From NCBI RefSeq assembly GCF_034676705.1, contig NZ_JAUCBS010000003.1:1-64000 (forward strand): DNA of 64,000 nt, given 5' to 3'. Below the pieces are notes generated by a model. It searched no databases, was not told the DNA's origin, and saw only the letters and a list, made by a program, of their open reading frames with translations. This stretch comes from Gemmobacter sp. Its GTDB lineage: Bacteria; Pseudomonadota; Alphaproteobacteria; Rhodobacterales; Rhodobacteraceae. The stretch's first letter is position 1. Each line of letters starts with the position of its first letter. Shown here one piece after another: positions 41,093-50,088 of the stretch. Made by a program: the position numbers and the translations under genes.

Positions 41093-42574
41093 TCAGGTGC
41101 CACAATAGGTGGTGAATTTCCCGAAACTTACAGGTGCGGGGCGGGCGTAGTCCTCGGCACCCGACTGTTCGGTGAACGGCTCGGACAAAAGCCCGAGCAG
41201 ACGGTCGAATGGGGCCATGTCGCCCCCCACGGCCGCCGATAATGCTGCATCGACTAGGTGATTGCGTGGTATATAGATCGGGTTCACTCGGTCCATTGCC
41301 TCGGCCCGCGCCGTCTCGGGGATGATCTCGTCGCGCATCCTTCTAAGGTAGCGTTCGAGCCAAGGATCGAAGCGGGCGGTGTCCGAAAATAAGTCACGAA
41401 CAGGTGATGAATAGCCGCGAACCAGAGTTCCCATCGCGCGGAAAAGACCCGTGTAATCCACCCCTTGCCCTTCTGCCGCCGTCAGAAGATCGTTGGCCAG
41501 ATCCAGATCACCGGGCAATTCCTTGAAAAGGCCCAGCTTGGCCCGCATCCCCTTGAGCCAGAGCGATTGGTAATGAGAGGGGAAGGCGTTGATTTCGTTG
41601 GTCAGCTGGCGAACTGCATCCTCGCTGTCGTCTGGGTTCACCAGATCAATCAGCGTCTCGGCAAAGCGGGACAGGTTCCATTGCATGATTGGCGGCTGAT
41701 TGCCAAAGGCGTAGCGCCCATGTTCGTCGATTGAGCTGAACACGGCTTTGGGATCATAGGCATCGATGAAAGCGCAAGGTCCGTAGTCGATGGTCTCGCC
41801 AGAAATGGTCGTGTTGTCGGTGTTCATCACCCCGTGAACGAAGCCCACATGCACCCATTGTGCGACAAGCGCCGCCTGTGCGTCGCGGACCCGGCGAAAC
41901 AATTCCAGATACTTGTCGTCGCGGGCAGCGATCTCGGGAAAATGGCGATCTATGGCATAGTCTGCCAGCTGGCGCACCTTTTGCACCTCGCCCCGGGCGG
42001 CAAAGAACTGAAACGTGCCCACCCGCAGGTGCGAAGAGGCAACCCGTGCCAGAACTGCCCCCGGTTCGGGCCCATTCTGCCGCATCACCGCTTCACCCGT
42101 TAGCGTTGCGGCAAGCGCCCGTGTCGTTGGTATCCCCAACGCATGCATCGCTTCACCGAACAAGTATTCGCGCAGCACCGGCCCCAGCACCGCCTTGCCA
42201 TCGCCGCCGCGCGAAAAGGGCGTGCGGCCCGATCCTTTCAAATGGATGTCGCGCCGCTGACCTTTTCGGTCGATCACCTCGCCCAGAAGCAGCGCTCGTC
42301 CGTCACCAAGCTGCGGAGAGAAGCCACCGAACTGGTGCCCGGCATAGGCCATGGCCAGGGGCAGAGCACCTTCGGGTGCCGCGCCCCCGCTCAGCATGAC
42401 CGCCCCCGGCCCCGCGGCTAAGGACGGGCCATCAAGCCCCAGGTCGGCCGCCAATGCCGTGTTCAACCGCAGGACTTCCGGCGCCGGGGCCTTGGAGCCG
42501 ACCCAAGGCACATAGAACCCTTCAAGATCGCGGGCATAGCTGTTGTCAAAGGCAATGGCAGGTTGCTTGTCCAT
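41093..42574 (-). CDS. selO: SelO-type protein adenylyltransferase (YdiU family)
   Basis: 493 residues, the usual SelO length. Pseudokinase-fold motifs are visible: AYAGHQFGGFSPQLGDGRALLLGE, DIHLKGSGRTPFSRGGDGKA, HGVMNTDNTTISGETIDYGPCAF. SelO transfers AMP to redox-related proteins such as glutaredoxins. The C-terminus ends TYCGT, where the Cys takes the place of the C-terminal Sec or Cys found in the family. Co-location with glutaredoxin-like and Msr genes supports a redox-regulatory role. Confidence 0.93.
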   Translation of the reverse strand: MDKQPAIAFDNSYARDLEGFYVPWVGSKAPAPEVLRLNTALAADLGLDGPSLAAGPGAVMLSGGAAPEGALPLAMAYAGHQFGGFSPQLGDGRALLLGEVIDRKGQRRDIHLKGSGRTPFSRGGDGKAVLGPVLREYLFGEAMHALGIPTTRALAATLTGEAVMRQNGPEPGAVLARVASSHLRVGTFQFFAARGEVQKVRQLADYAIDRHFPEIAARDDKYLELFRRVRDAQAALVAQWVHVGFVHGVMNTDNTTISGETIDYGPCAFIDAYDPKAVFSSIDEHGRYAFGNQPPIMQWNLSRFAETLIDLVNPDDSEDAVRQLTNEINAFPSHYQSLWLKGMRAKLGLFKELPGDLDLANDLLTAAEGQGVDYTGLFRAMGTLVRGYSSPVRDLFSDTARFDPWLERYLRRMRDEIIPETARAEAMDRVNPIYIPRNHLVDAALSAAVGGDMAPFDRLLGLLSEPFTEQSGAEDYARPAPVSFGKFTTYCGT

Positions 42575-42610
42575 GGGAACTTTCTTGGAATGATCTGACT
42601 TGAAGGTGTC

Positions 42611-43111
42611 TCAGGCAAAACTCAGGTCGGCGTCATCCGCCCCGAGTGCGGCAAGGAAGCGGCGCGCGTCTAGGCGGAAATCAGCATGGACAACGTTCCC
42701 TGCCGGATCGATGATGGTGAACCAAGGCGTACCTCCGGAACGGTAATCCTCCATAAAGGTGGGATAGCGTTCGCCTTCCGGGGGCAGGTCTTGCCCAAAG
42801 GGAATGGCCAGACCATAGCGTTGTTGGTTCAGCCGCAGCTTGTCGAATGTGTTCACTTCTGCGCCTTCGAACACGGTCTGGATAACGGCAAAGCCGAAGC
42901 CCTTGTCCTTCAGCACTTCATGCAGGATCTTCAGGGTCGGAAAGCCGCGCGAGTGGCAACCGGGGCACCAGTCCTGAAAGCAGAAGATCACCTTGTAGCC
43001 CGGCCCCAGGTCCGCCAAGCGGACGGGTTTGTCCATCGGCTTGCCGTCCTCGTCGATCCAGTCGTTCACTCGCAGTTCGCGGGCCTTGTCGCGCAATCCA
43101 CCGAAAGCCAT
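42611..43111 (-). CDS. Thioredoxin-fold protein (CPGC)
   Basis: 166 residues, no signal peptide. The fold reads VIFCFQDWCPGCHSRGFPTL with redox pair C-P-G-C, then FAVIQTVFEGAE, and GTPWFTIIDPAGNVVHADF with the cis-Pro. It resembles TlpA/AhpC-like cytosolic thiol proteins. It lies between the selO gene and a flavoprotein gene on the same strand and may pass electrons within this set. Confidence 0.8.
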   Translation of the reverse strand: MAFGGLRDKARELRVNDWIDEDGKPMDKPVRLADLGPGYKVIFCFQDWCPGCHSRGFPTLKILHEVLKDKGFGFAVIQTVFEGAEVNTFDKLRLNQQRYGLAIPFGQDLPPEGERYPTFMEDYRSGGTPWFTIIDPAGNVVHADFRLDARRFLAALGADDADLSFA

Positions 43112-43140
43112 TTGTCTTTCCTTTCTGGCCCCAAGGGACC

Positions 43141-44304
43141 TCAGGCTGTTTCAACAGGACCACCTTCGAGTGATCCCACAAGTTCTTCGACGCGTGGCCC
43201 CACCGCACCGCCCGGTCGGCGTTTCAAAATGGCTACCGCGTCCGACGCGTAGCGAACCCACTCGATCTCGGTTGCAAACCCTGCACCAACATCGATGCGA
43301 TTTTGTGCCGCATTCAGCTTCAGCCAGCCTTTCGCAATCATTCCGCTGACCAGCAAATCCACCAAAAGCTGGTCTCCGGGGCCTGCGGTATTGATCGCCA
43401 AGGGCACCGTTCTTTCCTTGCTATGGCACTCTTTCCCGGTAATCCGCAGCCGCACGTTTCCCGCAGTTTCGGCATAGACCCAGATCGGCCGGCCGATTTC
43501 TTCCACGATCCGCCCTGCCGCACGAAGGCGGCGGTATTCCGGGTCGCCATCAAGCGCGGGCGTCGCGCGATCGCGCAGAACCCGCAGACGCAGTTCCAGG
43601 TTCGGCCAGGCCGATCGGAGGAAGTGCATTACGTCTAGAACCTCGGTCGAGGCGCCGAGGCAGGTCACCTCCCACCCCGGCTTCAGGACCCTCGCAATGG
43701 CCTCTTCATTGCCGTAAAGCGTCGTGAACGCCGTGGGCCCCGCGTCCGCGCCAAAGCGCTGGTTTGCCGAGCCGCCGGTGGCCACGTCCACCCGGTCCGC
43801 TTCGATCACCTCACCAGTGGCAAGCGTGATCCGGAACAGATCACCGGCCCGTGACAGATCGGTGGCCAGCCCCGTAATCAGCCGCACCTGCACCCCGTCC
43901 CCGACAAGCTTCGCCAAAAGGTCACTGCTGCGTTGGACAAGATAGCGGCCGTAGATTGCACGGGGCGCGGCGAAGTCGCCAAATGCCCCTTCAGACAACG
44001 CCTCAGACCAGCGCCGGAGGTGAAGTGGCTGCGCGGCTGCAATCTCAGGAAGCAGGGCGGGCCACTCCCCCGCCAGCCAGTCGGCAAAGCCCTCTGCCAT
44101 CTCGCCGTTCGGACGATCCAGCAGATAGGCCAGCCGCCAAGGCTGGCGGGCATCGTGGTCCGCATAGAACCGCCCTGCCCCAAACCGGCCGACACTCGGT
44201 CCGATCAGGGTCAGCCGGTCTCCCGGTACCAATCGGGCGGTCGCCAGAAAGGCCGCGGCAACAGCACCGTCACCGATGATTGCCAGGTTTTGCCGTGCGC
44301 CCAT
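43141..44304 (-). CDS. FAD/NAD(P)-binding oxidoreductase
   Basis: 387 residues with an N-terminal dinucleotide fold LAIIGDGAVAAAFLATA and an FAD_NAD_binding (PF13454-like) pattern, including a FYADHDARQPWRLAYL segment and DRVDVATGGSANQRFG. A second nucleotide-binding segment WEVTCLGASTEVLD follows. Partner and substrate are not evident. It lies 3 bp after the msrA stop and is almost certainly co-transcribed with msrB and msrA. Confidence 0.75.
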   Translation of the reverse strand: MGARQNLAIIGDGAVAAAFLATARLVPGDRLTLIGPSVGRFGAGRFYADHDARQPWRLAYLLDRPNGEMAEGFADWLAGEWPALLPEIAAAQPLHLRRWSEALSEGAFGDFAAPRAIYGRYLVQRSSDLLAKLVGDGVQVRLITGLATDLSRAGDLFRITLATGEVIEADRVDVATGGSANQRFGADAGPTAFTTLYGNEEAIARVLKPGWEVTCLGASTEVLDVMHFLRSAWPNLELRLRVLRDRATPALDGDPEYRRLRAAGRIVEEIGRPIWVYAETAGNVRLRITGKECHSKERTVPLAINTAGPGDQLLVDLLVSGMIAKGWLKLNAAQNRIDVGAGFATEIEWVRYASDAVAILKRRPGGAVGPRVEELVGSLEGGPVETA

Positions 44305-44307
44305 GGC

Positions 44308-44814
44308 TCATTCTGCGGCTGCGCGCTTGGGCAGAACCCAATTGGGACGAACGAAATGGCACGTATAGCCATTCGGGATGCGTTCCAGATAGTCCTGATG
44401 CTCGGGCTCGGCCTCCCAGAAGTCGCCAGCGGGTTTCAACTCGGTCTTCACCTTGCCCGGCCACAGGCCCGAGGCCTCGACATCCAGGATTGTATCCTCG
44501 GCCACCCGTTTCTGGTCGTCCGACGTATAGTAGATGCCCGAACGGTAGGAGGTGCCACGGTCGTTGCCCTGCCGGTTCAGCGTGGTCGGGTCATGGATCT
44601 GGAAGAAGAACTCCAGCAGTTGACGGTATGAAAGCTTCGCCGGATCGAAGATCACCTCGATCCCTTCGGCGTGGGTTCCATGGTTGCGATAGGTGGCGAA
44701 TTTCACATCGCCGCCGGTATAGCCGACCCGGGTGTCAATCACGCCCGGCAGCTTGCGGATCAGGTCCTGCATACCCCAGAAGCAGCCACCTGCCAGAACA
44801 GCGCGTTCGGTCAT
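44308..44814 (-). CDS. msrA: Peptide-methionine (S)-S-oxide reductase MsrA
   Basis: 168 residues. The catalytic segment is VLAGGCFWGMQDLIRKLPGV, followed by RVGYTGGDVKFATYRNHGTHAEG and FFFQIHDPTTLNRQGND, which is canonical MsrA. The start is the ATG at 44814 overlapping the msrB stop (TGATG), with a GGAGGACAAG ribosome binding site inside msrB; a GTG immediately upstream is an alternative. It repairs Met-S-sulfoxide, complementing MsrB. Confidence 0.95.
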   Translation of the reverse strand: MTERAVLAGGCFWGMQDLIRKLPGVIDTRVGYTGGDVKFATYRNHGTHAEGIEVIFDPAKLSYRQLLEFFFQIHDPTTLNRQGNDRGTSYRSGIYYTSDDQKRVAEDTILDVEASGLWPGKVKTELKPAGDFWEAEPEHQDYLERIPNGYTCHFVRPNWVLPKRAAAE

Positions 44815-45251
44815 CACTTGTCCTCCACCTGATTCAGATATTGTCCGTAGCCCTGCGCCTCCATTTCGTCCTTCGGCACGAAACGCAGGCTGGCCGAATT
44901 GATGCAGTAGCGCAGGCCCCCCAACTCGCGAGGGCCATCGTTGAAGACATGGCCGAGATGACTGTCACCATGCTTGGACCGGACTTCGACCCGGCGCATG
45001 CCATAGGAATCGTCGTCATGCTCGGTCACATTGTCGATCGGCTTTGAAAAGGCCGGCCAGCCGCAGCCCGAGTTGAACTTTGCGGACGAGGCAAAAAGCG
45101 GCTCACCCGAGACGACATCGACATAGATACCCGGCTCGAAATGCTTGTCATATTCACCCGTAAAGGGGCGTTCCGTGCCGCTGTTTTGAGTTACTCGGAA
45201 CTGCTCAGCCGTCAGTTTGGCGACGGCTTCTTCGGTCTTGCGGTAGGTCAT
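44814..45251 (-). CDS. msrB: Peptide-methionine (R)-S-oxide reductase MsrB
   Basis: 145 residues. MsrB features are GTERPFTGEYDKHFEPGIY, SGCGWPAF, and HLGHVFNDGP followed by the catalytic Cys in RYCINSASLRF. The two C-x-x-C zinc pairs of some MsrB forms are not seen. It is the first gene of the msrB-msrA-flavoprotein-thioredoxin-selO run, 107 bp downstream of the LysR-type gene, and has a GGGAGAAACG ribosome binding site. Confidence 0.95.
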   Translation of the reverse strand: MTYRKTEEAVAKLTAEQFRVTQNSGTERPFTGEYDKHFEPGIYVDVVSGEPLFASSAKFNSGCGWPAFSKPIDNVTEHDDDSYGMRRVEVRSKHGDSHLGHVFNDGPRELGGLRYCINSASLRFVPKDEMEAQGYGQYLNQVEDK

Positions 45252-45358
45252 CGCGTTTCTCCCGGTTCAGTTTCCATGAACAGAAGATGGGCGATGGTGC
45301 GAAGAAACGCCAATAGCGGCGGGCTATAGTTGTGATAGCCACCGGGGTGCAGTGCATT

Positions 45359-46237
45359 CTAGAAAGACCAATCGAATTGGCGAGCCATTGTCAGGATCTG
45401 ACGCACCTCGCGCGGGTTGCCCGATCCCGAAACGGCCACAAGCGACACTTCGCGTGACAGGTCCAACCCTTCGACGGGCCGCAGTGCGATGCCTTCGACG
45501 ATAACTGAACGTTCCGGCAACGCACAGACCCCGGCGCCGTTTGCCACCAACTGCTGCACCCAGTCCTCGCGTTCGGAATGAACCCGCGGCCGCATGACGA
45601 TGTTTCGGTCCATGAAATGCTTGATCAGTGTAGACCGGAACTCACAATGCAAGCGGTCCAAATAGGGTTCCTCTGACATTTCGGTCGGGGTGATGATGGG
45701 TTTCTGCGCCAAAGGATGCGTCGCCGCCAATGCCAAACGCAGATACTCGCGGTAGAGTGTAACAACCGCCAGTTTCACGTTTGGCCTCGGTGGATCAGTA
45801 AGCAGGCACATGTCGTAATGGCCCGATAGAACCTCGGCCTCGGCTTCGCCTGGCAGCATCGGAAGAAACTGCAATTCGGCCATGGGCAATTGTGTCAGTA
45901 CATAACGCCAGAAGCGCGCCATGACCGCCGGCGCAATCGTGGTTGCAATCCCGATGGCCAGTCGCCGTCGCCGGCCCACGACAGATGTGTCGACAATCTC
46001 TGAGAGGGCATCCAGGCTGGCTTGAATGCGCATGAACTCCAGCAGTACGTCGCGCCCCAAAGCAGTTAACCGGGTGTCTTTGCCATCCCGGTATAAGAGA
46101 GGGCCGCCCAGCTCTTCTTCAAGCCGTTGGATTGCGCGCGTCAAGCTCGGCTGTGACACCCCGCTTTGTCGCGCGGCTTCGGTAAAATTCAACGCCTGTG
46201 CAAGGTTGAGGTAGTATCGGATCTGGTTCAAGTCCAT
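45359..46237 (-). CDS. LysR-family transcriptional regulator
   Basis: 292 residues. The N-terminal winged helix is MDLNQIRYYLNLAQALNFT, then ARQSGVSQPSLTRAIQRLEE, a textbook LysR HTH. The C-terminal effector domain follows from ~90. Its position upstream of and parallel to msrB makes it the likely regulator of the redox cluster, though LysR genes are more often divergent from their targets. Confidence 0.9.
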   Translation of the reverse strand: MDLNQIRYYLNLAQALNFTEAARQSGVSQPSLTRAIQRLEEELGGPLLYRDGKDTRLTALGRDVLLEFMRIQASLDALSEIVDTSVVGRRRRLAIGIATTIAPAVMARFWRYVLTQLPMAELQFLPMLPGEAEAEVLSGHYDMCLLTDPPRPNVKLAVVTLYREYLRLALAATHPLAQKPIITPTEMSEEPYLDRLHCEFRSTLIKHFMDRNIVMRPRVHSEREDWVQQLVANGAGVCALPERSVIVEGIALRPVEGLDLSREVSLVAVSGSGNPREVRQILTMARQFDWSF

Positions 46238-46384
46238 AGAATAGCGCCTATTTCTTTTGTCTTTGCTTCTTATGCATAATGCAGGACCTGTCTAGGCTTT
46301 CATGGGCAGAGGATGCCCAAGCCCGTACTTGCAATACTTGAGAGAAACAAGACTACCGTGCTCAGACCGGACAAGTGAAGAGCT

Positions 46385-46515
46385 ATCGACCGGCTACTGT
46401 GACGGGTCGTCACATCGGAAATCGCCCTTGTGCTTGTCACCTAACGGGCTGGCCCACGCGCTTCCATCCAGGCGAGGTTGCGCTGGACGGCGGCTCAGCT
46501 GGCACTGGTTATGGC
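46385..46515 (-). pseudogene. Remnant of a DUF1612-type HTH gene (related to 57545-58612)
   Basis: Reverse-strand reading gives AAVQRNLAWMEARG, then further residues with stop codons in between. It matches the HTH end of the protein encoded at 57545-58612 (AAVQRNLGWMEQRGLIREV), and the DNA is visibly similar between about 46430-46510 and 57580-57660. The rest of the gene is missing here. It lies between the LysR gene and the ISL3 fragment. Confidence 0.6.
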
Positions 46516-46519
46516 CTAA

Positions 46520-47110
46520 GTCATTGAGGAAGAACCCATTTAAGGGGTGAACGCTCGATCTTTGTGACGGATCGGTAGCATTCTCGCCCGCAACAATTCC
46601 GGGCCCGTCCGGCCGTACATGGCGCGGTTGAGGGTCTTCAGACGATTGCTCTGACCTTCCGCCTCGCCGTTGCTCCAAGGCATCTCGATGGCGATATTGA
46701 CTGCCTCAAGGTCTCGGTTCAATGTGCGGGCGAAGCGCGCGATGGGCATCAATTCGGTTTCGATTGCGCCGTCGATCCATTCAGGTAGCGGGTCTGCCGC
46801 GCCGTTACGCAGGGTACCGTTGAACCGCAAGGCGAGACTTCGCATCGTTGCGAAGGATGGCGCGCCGGTCTTGAGAGCGTCGACTTTCCGCGCCTGATCC
46901 CTAGTGAGCTGTTAGCGCGGTTTGATGCACAGCTAAGCCGCGATGACCCGTGAGATCACGTGCCCAGTTTCCGGGTCCCGGACCGGCTCCAGGATCTGGT
47001 GCTCCATGGCGCGGCTCTTCGCTTGCTGTTCAGTTCTGCGCCAACCCGCCAGCAGCCGCTGCAAATGCGATTGGCTCCCCTTCGTAGCCACGTGTGTGGA
47101 CGCCCCCTTG
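46520..47110 (-). pseudogene. C-terminal fragment of an ISL3-family transposase
   Basis: Reverse-strand reading contains GSQSHLQRLLAGWRR, EPVRDPETGHVISRVIAA, a stop, then QLTRDQARKVDALKTGAPSF and later MPWSNGEAEGQSNRLKTLNR plus MYGRTGPELLRARML. The E-G-Q-x-N-R-L-K segment and the MYGR segment are hallmarks of the ISL3 transposase C-terminus. Internal stops and separation from its N-terminal half (48290-48871) by an IS110 remnant show it is dead. Confidence 0.72.
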
Positions 47111-47114
47111 GATG

Positions 47115-48235
47115 CAAGCGGAATCTCTGGTTAGTTTGAGCATGTGATCAGGTACGGTCGTGCGCCCGGCATCAATGATGCGGCCTATCACCCGTCGCGA
47201 GCCTGTATGGAGATATGCAGGTCAGGACCAGTTCGCTTACCCGCGCTCGATGGCACTCCGTCCGGACTGCTGGTTCGCTCGACCCCGTCTCTTGACCGTC
47301 TCCCTTACGTTCCCTCGCCCCCTCTCGCATCCTGCGACAACCAGCCAGGACCCACCAGGAGCACCCTTCGGTGCGGCCCATCGCACCACGCCAACGGCCC
47401 CGACGATCAGCAACCGCCGAATATCGCGCTGGCCCGCTTTCGAAGTGCGGCCCAGCCGATCCTTGCCGCCGCTAGAACGCTGTCGCGGCGTGAGGCCGAC
47501 CCAGGCGGCGAAGTCTAGGCCCTTCGAGTAGGTCTCCATCGGAGGCGCAAAGGTGGTGATCGTCGCCGCGGTCACTGCCCCCTCTCCCGGGATGGTCGTC
47601 AGCCGTCGCGCCATATCGTCGGTGGTCATGCGTCGGCGCGGATCAGCATCAAGGCCCGCGATCTTCGCGGCCAGCCCGGCGGCCTGCTCGAGTAGATGGC
47701 GGGCCAAGTCGCGGACCGCTACCAGCAGCATGTCGTCATCGCCATCGATGATGGCCGGGAGGCGCCCGACACGCGCCGGGCCGACAGGGGCCACGATGCC
47801 CTGCTCGGCCAAGTGTGCGCGTAAGGCATTGATCGTCTTGGTCCGTTGGCGAACCAGCAGGTCGCGGGTCCGGTAAGCCATCGCCGCCGCCTGCTGGGCC
47901 TCGCTCTTCACAGCGACAAATCGCATGGTCGACCGCGACGCCGTTTCGGCAATCGCCTCGGCATCGGCATGTCGTTCTTCTGGCGCTTCACGAACGGCTT
48001 CACATAGGCGGCCGGGATCAGTCGCACCTCCTAGCCGAGCTCGCCGATAGCCCGGCCCCCATGATGCCAGCTGGCACAGGCCTCCATCGCCACCACACAA
48101 GGCGGCTGCGCGCGCGACAGCTTGCGGCGGAAGACCAACGCCCCGTGCGATGCGGCGCCATGCGCCTGAAACACGTCCTTGGCCAAATCGAGGCCGATGA
48201 TGCTAACTTCTCCCATGGACGCTCCCCTCTGTAGC
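47115..48235 (-). mobile_element. IS110-family element inserted in the ISL3 transposase gene, decayed
   Basis: A full-length-sized IS110-type unit lies between the two halves of the ISL3 gene. Its transposase reading frame begins at the ATG at 48216 (GEVSIIGLDLAKDVFQAHG, the DEDD-type N-terminus). The frame meets a TAG just after IGELG near 48031 and then needs a one-base shift near 47978 to continue with ADAEAIAETASRSTMRFVAVK. The exact element ends were not determined. Confidence 0.65.
47330..48216 (-). pseudogene. IS110-family transposase pseudogene
   Basis: Pieces of the transposase lie in three parts: GLDLAKDVF and ACASWHHGGRAIGELG; then VRLIPAAYVKPFVKRQKND after a nonsense codon; then, after a frameshift, RTRDLLVRQRTKTINALRAH and the C-terminal catalytic segment RLTTIPGEGAVTAATITTF, FAAWVGLTPRQRSSGGKDRLG and GQRDIRRLLIVGA. 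The last ~60 residues after GAPGGSWL do not match the family. With a stop and a shift, the gene cannot make an intact protein without recoding. Confidence 0.75.
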
Positions 48236-48289
48236 GGTGCTTCAACACCCGCCACCATGGCACATCGATGCCGCCGGGGGGCGTCCACC

Positions 48290-48871
48290 CCGTCGCTTAC
48301 TGACGACATCGCCATCCTCTAGAATGTCGATGACCGCGCGACGCTCCAGATCGACAATAATCGTACCGTGGGTCTGCGATTTCGGCCAGCTCCAGTCGTC
48401 AATCCCGATGACGGTCGGCAGCTTGGCAGTGTCTTGAACACGTTTTTTCAACTGCCGGAGCACCGTGTCATCGCTCATCCCAAGGCCCAAACGGAGCAAG
48501 AGGCGCTCGGCAAGGCGCCCGCCGGCCCTATGCCCAAGATGGCTGACAATCTCCCCGGCACGCGAAATGCGTCGCGCAAAAGGACGGGCAATCGAGGCGG
48601 TCTGGTTCGAGAAAGCCCGGCTCGGGCAAGCGGGTGCCAAACATCGCCAACGGCAAGCCGCGAGATCAACAGTCACCTCGTCTCCATGCGCGGGATGATC
48701 CTGCAGCCACGGACGCCGCCAGCCGTGACGTAGGCGTGAATGCAGTCCACTGTCCGGGCAGATGCCGCTTGGTGTCATAGCGCCCGATACAATCCACCCA
48801 CGGCATAGGCTTCGCGCAACGCTTTGAACCGGAACTTTGCCCCCGGACGACCAATGGTGCTTCGAGCCCAC
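48290..48871 (-). pseudogene. N-terminal fragment of the same ISL3-family transposase
   Basis: The reverse-strand reading keeps the ISL3 zinc-ribbon and core start: CPDSGLHSRLRHGWRRPWLQ, CRWRCLAPACPSRAF, LGHRAGGRLAERLLLRLG, MSDDTVLRQLKK, IGIDDWSWPK and GTIIVDLERRAVIDILEDGD. It then runs into unrelated codons at about 48300, where the IS110 unit begins. The matching 3' part is at 46520-47110. Confidence 0.72.
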
Positions 48872-49262
48872 AACTATCCCTCCTTAATTTTTCAGTCTCA
48901 GGGTAGTTGCGCCACACAAATTGAAGATGACCCAAATTAAGGGCCGCGCGACACGAAGCCTTGCTGCAACTGATCGTGGAGACCGATGTGAATGGCATCA
49001 TCGGCGCTGGACGGCAGGAGCGCAGCGGGGAGCGCACGACCTGGCGCAACAGGTCTTAGTGGTTTCTCATCGGACCTTGGACGCATCACTATCTCTGACG
49101 CATCGGAGCAGAGTGCGAACAAGCTCGGTTCACGACACATCTCCCCAACAATATTCACCGACTTTTTCGATTAATAACTGGGTTTTTTCCATGAATTTAA
49201 GATGAAAATCCGTGCTAGATTCTCAGGCATCAATCTGATCATATGCACCATCCAAGGTCCCA
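48872..49262. other. Intergenic stretch, no gene seen
   Basis: About 390 bp between the ISL3 remnant and the racemase-like gene. Only short chance ORFs occur. The part from 49170 to 49215 is AT-rich (for example TTCGATTAATAACTGGG) and is the likely promoter area for the forward-strand amino-acid cluster. No clear operator repeat was seen. Confidence 0.4.
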
Positions 49263-50009
49263 ATGCGCAACTTTCCTACCCTGGTCACCCAAGACGACCT
49301 TAACAACCGCCGCCCGCGGCTTGGCCTGATCTCTCCTGCTTCGGACATTCTGATCGAGCGAGACTTCTGGCGGATGGGATTTGCGGCCGATGTCGACATC
49401 TTCACCACGCGTATACCATTGGAGATGCCGCTGACCCCGGTGACGCTGGCGCGGCTTGCAGACGGTATTGGCAGCGCGATAGAACGACTCCTTCCCGAAG
49501 AAAAGCTTGACGCCGTCGTCTTTGGCTGCACTTCGGGCTCGGCTGTGATCGGGCCTGAAAACGTTACAAATCGCGTCCACGCCCAAAGGGCAGATATCGC
49601 GGTTACCAATCCGGCCACGGCCGCCGTCGCCGCCCTCCGGCATCTGGGCGCAAGCAAGCTTGCTTTCGTAGCGCCCTATACGGCCGACGTGGCTGAAAGG
49701 ACTGCTGACATCTTCCGCGGAGCCGGAATTGAGATCATGGATGCCTGCTGCCTTGGGCTCTTGACCGACGCGGAAATTGCCGTTCCCGGTCCGGATCATT
49801 ACCGGTCGGTTCTGGAGCAGATGGACCTTTCGGGTGCGGAGGCGATTTTCCTGTCCTGCACGACCTCACGCGCCCTTGATGCAATCGCCCCGCTTGAGGA
49901 GATGACGGGACTGCCCGTGATTACCTCCAACCAAGCCTCGTTCTGGCACGCCCTGTCGCTGATCGGGCAGTCGCGCGCCATTTCCGGCTTCGGCCGACTG
50001 TTGAGCTGA
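49263..50009 (+). CDS. Asp/Glu racemase, maleate isomerase superfamily protein
   Basis: 248 residues. Two catalytic Cys are in conserved contexts: VVFGCTSGSAVIG near residue 100 and IFLSCTTSRALDAI near 198, as in maleate cis-trans isomerases, arylmalonate decarboxylases and EutA-type proteins. NPATAAVAALRHLG in the middle is also typical. It leads the amino-acid cluster; racemisation or isomerisation of the imported substrate is the likely role. The exact substrate cannot be read from sequence. Confidence 0.82.
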   Translation: MRNFPTLVTQDDLNNRRPRLGLISPASDILIERDFWRMGFAADVDIFTTRIPLEMPLTPVTLARLADGIGSAIERLLPEEKLDAVVFGCTSGSAVIGPENVTNRVHAQRADIAVTNPATAAVAALRHLGASKLAFVAPYTADVAERTADIFRGAGIEIMDACCLGLLTDAEIAVPGPDHYRSVLEQMDLSGAEAIFLSCTTSRALDAIAPLEEMTGLPVITSNQASFWHALSLIGQSRAISGFGRLLS

Positions 50010-50088
50010 AGCTTCCTGCCACGAACCGTCGCCTGCCTTCCGGCCTCAGTCGGGAGAACGAAAACTCATGTCAACTGGAGGACAAAAC

